Source: Stutzerimonas stutzeri (GTDB lineage Bacteria; Pseudomonadota; Gammaproteobacteria; Pseudomonadales; Pseudomonadaceae). From it: a stretch of DNA of 44,919 nucleotides. Made by a program: the position numbers and the translations under genes. Of this stretch, positions 37,659 through 44,919 are shown piece after piece (the stretch's first letter is position 1; each line of letters begins with the position of its first letter). A model generated the notes under the pieces. It searched no databases and was not told where the DNA came from. It saw only the letters and a list, made by a program, of their open reading frames with translations. The DNA lies in the NCBI RefSeq assembly GCF_000935215.1, contig NZ_JXXD01000156.1, forward strand, positions 1 through 44,919, written 5' to 3'.

Positions 37659-38296
37659 TGCAGTTCGGACTCGATTTCAATCTGGTCGAAGAGCTGGTTG
37701 CCGGCGTCGACGAGGTCGGGCGCGGGCCGCTGTGTGGTCCTGTAGTGACCGCCGCAGTGATCCTCGATCCGGCGCGTCCGATCGAAGGCCTCAACGACTC
37801 GAAAAAGCTGAGCGAAGCCCGTCGTGAAGCGTTGTTCGACGAGATCTGCGAAAAGGCGGTGGCGTGGTGCATTGCCCGAGCCGAGGTCGAAGAGATCGAT
37901 CAGCTGAATATCCTTCACGCCACGATGCTCGCCATGCAGCGTGCGGTTGATGGACTGAGTGTCACGCCGCGGCTGGCACTAATCGATGGCAATCGGCGCC
38001 CTCAGCTGAACGTGCCCAGCGCACCGGTGATCCAGGGCGACGGTCAGGTGCCGGCTATCGCTGCGGCATCCATCCTGGCCAAGGTCAGTCGTGATCGCGA
38101 AATGCAGGTCCTGGATCTCTGCTATCCGGGTTATGGGCTGGCCGGGCACAAGGGGTATCCGACTCCAAGCCATCTGGAGGCGCTTCGTCGGCTTGGGCCA
38201 ACGCCCATTCATCGGCGCTCTTTCGCCCCCGTGCGTACGCTGCTTGAGCAGGCAGTTGTCGAGACCGACATCCCGGCCAGCGTGCTGCTGGTCTAG
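37658..38296 (+). CDS. rnhB: Ribonuclease HII
   Basis: A 212-residue RNase HII that cuts RNA in RNA-DNA hybrids and single ribonucleotides in DNA. Catalytic D18/E19 are in [16 protein letters not shown]; the further aspartate is in [10 protein letters not shown], and [14 protein letters not shown] is conserved. The start overlaps the lpxB stop. Followed by 155 bp and dnaE. Confidence 0.97.
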   Translation: MQFGLDFNLVEELVAGVDEVGRGPLCGPVVTAAVILDPARPIEGLNDSKKLSEARREALFDEICEKAVAWCIARAEVEEIDQLNILHATMLAMQRAVDGLSVTPRLALIDGNRRPQLNVPSAPVIQGDGQVPAIAAASILAKVSRDREMQVLDLCYPGYGLAGHKGYPTPSHLEALRRLGPTPIHRRSFAPVRTLLEQAVVETDIPASVLLV

Positions 38297-38409
38297 CTGG
38301 TAACTGTACGCGGGCCAGCCAGGTGCTTCATGAGGTCCTGGGCCGCCGAACACCCTTTTGCCGTGTCGGCTACCGTTAGCGCGGTCGCCAGCCCGTCCGT
38401 GCTTTCCGG

Positions 38410-38415
38410 TACAAT
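38410..38415 (+). promoter_or_regulatory. Possible -10 element before dnaE
   Basis: TACAAT lies 36 bp before the dnaE ATG. No strong -35 is seen 16-18 bp upstream. AAGG near 38441-38444 is the likely ribosome-binding site. Confidence 0.35.
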
Positions 38416-38451
38416 CCCGCGCTTGTCGTTCTGCCAGCTCAAGGTCTTTTC

Positions 38452-41973
<3,522 letters not shown>

Positions 41974-41983
41974 AGGGCCGAGG

Positions 41984-42068
41984 CCCGGAAGGTCGCCGAT
42001 GGCGCTTTCCGGGTCAGGCCCGAACGGCCCGGTGATGACCGGGTCATGGTTCAGAACAATTTTTGTTC
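41984..42068 (+). other. Three successive hairpins in the dnaE-accA gap
   Basis: Hairpin 1: CCCGGAA (41984-41990) / TTCCGGG (42007-42013), enclosing CGCC/GGCG. Hairpin 2: CCCGGT-GATG-ACCGGG (42028-42043). Hairpin 3: GAACAA-TTT-TTGTTC (42054-42068). None is followed by a U tract. Possible roles are mRNA 3' end processing or accA 5' leader structure. Confidence 0.5.
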
Positions 42069-42155
42069 GACCTGAATGCGCCCGTCCCGTAAGGTAAGGC
42101 GCAAAAAACGGAACAGCCTCCCGGCCGCCTGGCCGTCGACGCATGACGGATGCCT

Positions 42156-43106
42156 ATGAACCCGAATTTCCTGGATTTCGAACAGCCGATCGCCGACCTG
42201 CAAGCCAAGATCGAAGAATTGCGCCTGGTTGGTAACGACAACTCGCTGAACATCGGCGATGAGATTGCCCGCCTGCAGGACAAGAGCGAATCGCTCACCG
42301 AGAGCATCTTCGGCAATCTGACCAGCTGGCAGATCGCCCGCCTGGCTCGCCACCCGCAGCGCCCCTACACCCTCGACTACATCAATCACCTGTTCACCGA
42401 GTTCGAAGAACTGCACGGTGATCGCCACTTCTCCGACGACGCCGCCATCGTCGGTGGCATTGCGCGTCTGGACGACCAGCCGGTGATGATCATCGGCCAC
42501 CAGAAGGGCCGTGAAGTCCGCGAGAAGGTACGCCGCAACTTCGGCATGCCGCGTCCGGAGGGCTACCGCAAGGCATGCCGTCTGATGGAGATGGCCGAGC
42601 GCTTCAAGATGCCAATCCTCACCTTCATCGACACCCCCGGCGCTTATCCGGGTATCGACGCCGAAGAGCGCAACCAGAGCGAAGCCATCGCCTGGAACCT
42701 GCGCGTGATGGCGCGGCTGAAAACGCCGATCATCGCCACTGTCATCGGTGAAGGCGGTTCCGGTGGTGCACTGGCCATCGGTGTCTGCGACCAGCTGAAC
42801 ATGCTGCAGTACTCCACCTACGCGGTGATCTCGCCGGAAGGCTGCGCCTCGATTCTCTGGCGCACCGCCGACAAGGCACCCGAAGCGGCCGACGCCATGG
42901 GCGTGACTGCCGAGCGCCTGAAGGACCTCGGGATCGTCGACAAGGTGATTTCCGAGCCCCTGGGCGGCGCGCATCGCAACCCGGCCGTCACCGCGGCTTC
43001 GCTGCGTGACGAACTCAGGACTCAGCTGGAAATGCTCAAGGCGCTGGATACCGACGCGCTGCTGGAGCGCCGCTACGCGCGCCTGATGAGCTACGGTATC
43101 GCCTGA
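42156..43106 (+). CDS. accA: Acetyl-CoA carboxylase carboxyltransferase subunit alpha
   Basis: A 316-residue subunit that with AccD transfers carboxyl from biotin to acetyl-CoA, the first step of fatty-acid synthesis. It shows [58 protein letters not shown] and the oxyanion region [23 protein letters not shown] 42156 matches pseudomonad AccA; an ATG two codons earlier (42150) is an alternative. It is the last gene of the plus-strand block and is followed by a terminator. Confidence 0.97.
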   Translation: MNPNFLDFEQPIADLQAKIEELRLVGNDNSLNIGDEIARLQDKSESLTESIFGNLTSWQIARLARHPQRPYTLDYINHLFTEFEELHGDRHFSDDAAIVGGIARLDDQPVMIIGHQKGREVREKVRRNFGMPRPEGYRKACRLMEMAERFKMPILTFIDTPGAYPGIDAEERNQSEAIAWNLRVMARLKTPIIATVIGEGGSGGALAIGVCDQLNMLQYSTYAVISPEGCASILWRTADKAPEAADAMGVTAERLKDLGIVDKVISEPLGGAHRNPAVTAASLRDELRTQLEMLKALDTDALLERRYARLMSYGIA

Positions 43107-43131
43107 TCGGATGCCGTTTTGTCCGCTGCAG

Positions 43132-43159
43132 AAACCCCGCCTACCCGGCGTGGTTTTTC
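43132..43159 (+). terminator. Rho-independent terminator of accA
   Basis: AAACCCCGCC pairs with GGCGTGGTTT (one mismatch or bulge) around TACCC and runs into TTTTTCG. It lies 25 bp after the accA stop. Confidence 0.8.
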
Positions 43160-43244
43160 GTTTCCGGGCCTGTTCAGACGGGGTCCAGCAACAGGCGCAG
43201 CGGCATCATCGGCGAGCGCTGAACCCCTGGCGTATGTAGCTTTA

Positions 43245-43271
43245 TAGGGCGGGTGAAACCCGCGCGGTTAC
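43245..43271 (+). repeat. REP-like element, copy A
   Basis: Contains the imperfect palindrome GCGGGTGAAACCCGC preceded by TAGG and followed by GCGGTTAC. It resembles the GTAGxGCGGGT-ACCCGC class of short extragenic repeats common in P. stutzeri-type genomes. An inverted relative lies 90 bp downstream. Confidence 0.6.
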
Positions 43272-43286
43272 ACCTCACCGCCCGAC

Positions 43287-43324
43287 AAACGAAACCCTGC
43301 CTCGCGGCGGGGTTTCGTTTTTTC
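43287..43324. terminator. Strong hairpin terminator, probably bidirectional
   Basis: AAACGAAACCC(T)GCC pairs with GGC(G)GGGTTTCGTTT around TCGC. TTTTTT lies on the plus side, and a TTTG tail appears on the minus strand. It can terminate read-through from accA and the minus-strand porin gene. Confidence 0.8.
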
Positions 43325-43360
43325 TGGGCCTTGCATCGCTCTTACAACAAGGCGGAGGGC

Positions 43361-43389
43361 CACGTTCGGCGGGTGTCACCCGCTCTACG
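43361..43389 (-). repeat. REP-like element, copy B (inverted relative to copy A)
   Basis: Read on the minus strand it is CGTAGAGCGGGTGACACCCG then CCGAACGTG. It shares TAGxGCGGGTGAxACCCGC with copy A in opposite orientation, so the pair forms a BIME/REPIN-like unit around the terminator. Confidence 0.6.
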
Positions 43390-43447
43390 TCCTGCAGACC
43401 ATGCGACACGTGACTGGGTCAGGCCTTTGTTGCGGTCCCGACAGGAG

Positions 43448-44170
43448 TTACAAGCTCTTCGAAACCGAAACCACGAAGGTCGCGTCGCAGTAGTCGTCCT
43501 TGCCGACGAAGCCTGCGCATTCGCTGCCGCTCAAGCTGGTGTCGGAGTAGGTCAGGCCGAAGTCCAGACCGGCCATGGTCTTGCTCAGGCCGACCGACCA
43601 GTCGTTGTAGGTATCGTCGTTGCCGAAGGTGGCGTCCTTGAAATCGTACTTGCCGTACTGCAGGGCCAGACCGACGTCGTAGGGCAGGGCGTATTCGTAG
43701 CCGAGATAGGAGTACAGGGTGGTGTCGTCGCCGGCGAAGTCGTCGGAGTAGGCCGCGCCGGCCGTGAAGCCGTAGGCGCTCAGGCTGCCGTAGTACTCGC
43801 TGAAGTTCAGCGCGCTTTCGCCCGGGTAGTCGTACTTGATCCAGCCCAGATCGTAGGAGATGTTCTCGGTGATGTTGTTACCGAAGCCCAGGTAGTAGTC
43901 GAATTCCACCGAGGCGTCACCGCCGAAGTCGACGTTGGACGCCCAGGTGCCAACGTACAGGCCGCTCTCGTGGGCTACGTCCAGACCGCCCTGGATGGCG
44001 CCGTTGCCCTGGGTTTGCGAGATACCGCGGAACATGTAGTCCGAGGTCAGGCCGACGTTCATGCTGACGTCGAAGTCGCCAACGGGGCTGGAGACGGTTT
44101 CCGCGACGGCGAAGCTGCTGGCAGTCACGGCGCTGGCGGCGGCGATGGCGAGGGTCAGTTTCTTGAGCAT
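43448..44170 (-). CDS. TorF/Gcw_chp-family putative porin
   Basis: A 240-residue outer-membrane protein of the proteobacterial Gcw_chp (TIGR02001, 'TorF family putative porin') type. Signal peptide about 1-23 (MLKKLTLAIAAASAVTASSFAVA). The mature chain starts with the family pattern DVSMNVGLTSDYMFRGISQT, followed by alternating aromatic beta-strands (LYVGTWASNVDFGG, SVEFDYYLGFGNNI, YDLGWIKYDYPGE) and a C-terminal strand ATFVVSVSKSL. A disulfide between the two C-terminal cysteines (SECAGF, DYCDATF) is possible. AGGGA precedes the ATG. It sits alone on the minus strand between accA and tilS, behind a near-consensus sigma54 promoter. The transported substrate is unknown. Confidence 0.9.
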   Translation of the reverse strand: MLKKLTLAIAAASAVTASSFAVAETVSSPVGDFDVSMNVGLTSDYMFRGISQTQGNGAIQGGLDVAHESGLYVGTWASNVDFGGDASVEFDYYLGFGNNITENISYDLGWIKYDYPGESALNFSEYYGSLSAYGFTAGAAYSDDFAGDDTTLYSYLGYEYALPYDVGLALQYGKYDFKDATFGNDDTYNDWSVGLSKTMAGLDFGLTYSDTSLSGSECAGFVGKDDYCDATFVVSVSKSL

Positions 44171-44258
44171 GGTGGTATGTCCCTAAAGGTGGCGCCGGGT
44201 ATTCAGTAGCCCGGCTGGTAAGTCAGCAACAGCTTTTGGAATAAGCTGAGCGGACTTT

Positions 44259-44275
44259 TGCATTTCCCTTGCCAA
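44259..44275 (-). promoter_or_regulatory. Sigma54 (-24/-12) promoter of the porin gene
   Basis: The minus strand reads TTGGCAAGGGAAATGCA. It has the invariant GG-N10-GC and differs from the consensus TTGGCACG-N4-TTGCA at two non-invariant positions by my count. The start point would be near 44248, giving a leader of about 78 nt. Confidence 0.65.
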
Positions 44276-44360
44276 CTACGAGAAAGCCAACGATTACAGA
44301 GGCCTAGCTCGAATTTGAATGCCTCGATCTGTTTGCGGCGATCTCAGATAGCCATGGGTG

Positions 44361-44377
44361 TGCACTGTTTTGGAGCG
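44361..44377. promoter_or_regulatory. NtrC-like enhancer site 1
   Basis: TGCACTGTTTTGGAGCG has the GCAC-N7-GTGC layout of NtrC sites with one mismatch in the second half. It is centred about 121 bp upstream of the predicted sigma54 start, a usual enhancer distance. Confidence 0.4.
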
Positions 44378-44425
44378 GCGCGGTGCGGAGGGCGTCAACG
44401 AAGGTGCGCCGCTGTGTTTGCGTCG

Positions 44426-44442
44426 TGCTCTTGAAAGGTGCG
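44426..44442. promoter_or_regulatory. NtrC-like enhancer site 2
   Basis: TGCTCTTGAAAGGTGCG fits GCAC-N7-GTGC with one mismatch in the first half. It lies 65 bp (about six helical turns) from site 1 and about 186 bp upstream of the predicted start. Confidence 0.4.
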
Positions 44443-44513
44443 CACCGCTGGCGGCTGTAGTCGTGGCGTGCGCTGCCTTATGCTGGCCGCCTTGCCTGAA
44501 TGAGTCGATTTCC

Positions 44514-44919
44514 ATGCCGGTCGAATCCAAACTGCTCGATGCACTGCGCCCGTGGCTAGCCGCGCGGCGCTGGCTGGTCGGCTTTTCCGGCGGGCTCGAT
44601 TCGACGGTGCTGCTGCATGCACTGGTGCGACTGACGCAGGGCCGAAGGTTGCCGCCAATCAGCGCCGTCCATGTGCATCACGGCCTGCAGGCGGTCGCCG
44701 ATGCCTGGCCGGAGCACTGCCGGCAGGTTTGCGAGGGGCTAGGCGTGCCGCTCGAAATCGTGCGGGTGCAGGTCGCGCACGGCGCAAGCCTGGAGCGTGC
44801 CGCGCGGGATGCGCGTTACGCCGCCTTCGCTGAACGCCTCGGCGAAGGTGATCTGCTGCTGACCGCGCAGCACCGCGACGACCAGGCCGAGACGCTGCTG
44901 TTTCGTCTGTTGCGTGGTG
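44514..44919 (+). CDS. tilS: tRNA(Ile)-lysidine synthase, N-terminal part (runs off the window)
   Basis: The first 135 codons of an N-type ATP-pyrophosphatase that converts C34 of tRNA-Ile(CAU) to lysidine. The PP-loop SGGLDS appears in LVGFSGGLDSTVLLHALVRL, followed by AVHVHHGLQAVADAWPEHC and TAQHRDDQAETLLFRLLRG, all TilS hallmarks. The ATG at 44514 gives a normal N-terminus (MPVESKLLDALRPWLAARRW) but lacks a clear Shine-Dalgarno. accA-tilS adjacency is common in pseudomonads; here the porin gene lies between them. Confidence 0.93.
   Translation, partial: MPVESKLLDALRPWLAARRWLVGFSGGLDSTVLLHALVRLTQGRRLPPISAVHVHHGLQAVADAWPEHCRQVCEGLGVPLEIVRVQVAHGASLERAARDARYAAFAERLGEGDLLLTAQHRDDQAETLLFRLLRG

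Larger units (their letters stand above)
43107..43447. other. Noncoding 341-bp stretch between accA and the porin gene
   Basis: It holds the accA terminator, a REP-like element, a second strong hairpin terminator and an inverted copy of the REP-like element. No protein-coding frame here is convincing. Confidence 0.7.
44171..44513. other. Noncoding 343-bp divergent region between porin gene and tilS
   Basis: Holds the sigma54-type promoter and two NtrC-like sites for the minus-strand porin gene, plus an exact 10-bp palindrome GGTGCGCACC (44437-44446) that overlaps the second site. No recognisable sigma70 promoter or Shine-Dalgarno for tilS is seen. Confidence 0.6.

Noticed and set aside
43253-44209. 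A 318-codon plus-strand open frame across the porin region
   Set aside because: Its reading runs through REP-like DNA and then antisense to the porin, whose signal peptide and beta-strands are convincing.

Overview
The window is a chromosomal segment of a GC-rich gammaproteobacterium of the Pseudomonas/Stutzerimonas (P. stutzeri-like) group. The call rests on pseudomonad-specific gene families: the finR/fpr pair, an ErdR-like regulator, a PA3611-type secreted protein and the dinG-esterase-OmpA-pdxH block. It also rests on close protein similarity to remembered P. aeruginosa sequences (Fpr, FabZ, AccA) and on typical pseudomonad gene order. I see no phage, IS element, CRISPR array, rRNA or tRNA gene. 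Nearly all genes are chromosomal housekeeping genes, and no obviously new multi-gene system is present. The most interesting signals lie in the intergenic DNA.

Layout. Positions 1-7700 hold a mixed set: the tail of an unidentified enzyme, a QSregVF-type secreted protein, the DTW tRNA-modifying enzyme, a DMT-family exporter, an ErdR-like response regulator, divergent finR/fpr, a SEC-C (YchJ-like) protein, a methyltransferase-like pseudomonad protein, an OmpA-type lipoprotein and a CopD-type membrane protein. Positions 7700-13900 hold dinG with a LexA box, a serine beta-lactamase-fold esterase, a second OmpA-type lipoprotein, pdxH, a small membrane protein and a SlyB-like glycine-zipper lipoprotein. 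Positions 14072-19780 are a six-cistron Mrp (Sha/Pha) Na+/H+ antiporter operon, mrpA(B)-C-D-E-F-G, with translationally coupled junctions.

Positions 19834-23350 (minus strand) hold map-glnD. They are divergent from a long plus-strand run at 23637-43106: rpsB, tsf, pyrH, frr, uppS, cdsA, dxr, rseP, bamA, ompH/skp, lpxD, fabZ, lpxA, lpxB, rnhB, dnaE, accA. This is the conserved proteobacterial block linking translation, undecaprenyl/phospholipid/isoprenoid synthesis, outer-membrane protein assembly, lipid A synthesis, replication and fatty-acid initiation. After accA come a REP-like inverted pair around a terminator, a minus-strand TorF/Gcw_chp-family porin, and the start of tilS at the right edge.

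Regulatory reading. By eye I find a strong LexA-type box directly before dinG, a LysR-type palindrome next to a good sigma70 promoter for fpr, a structured rpsB leader, a terminator between rpsB and tsf, and a near-consensus sigma54 (-24/-12) promoter before the TorF-like porin. The porin promoter has two NtrC-like half-site pairs about 120 and 185 bp upstream. That makes the porin a candidate nitrogen-regulated gene sitting between accA and tilS. All site calls are visual pattern matches, and recalled P. aeruginosa locus numbers are from memory.
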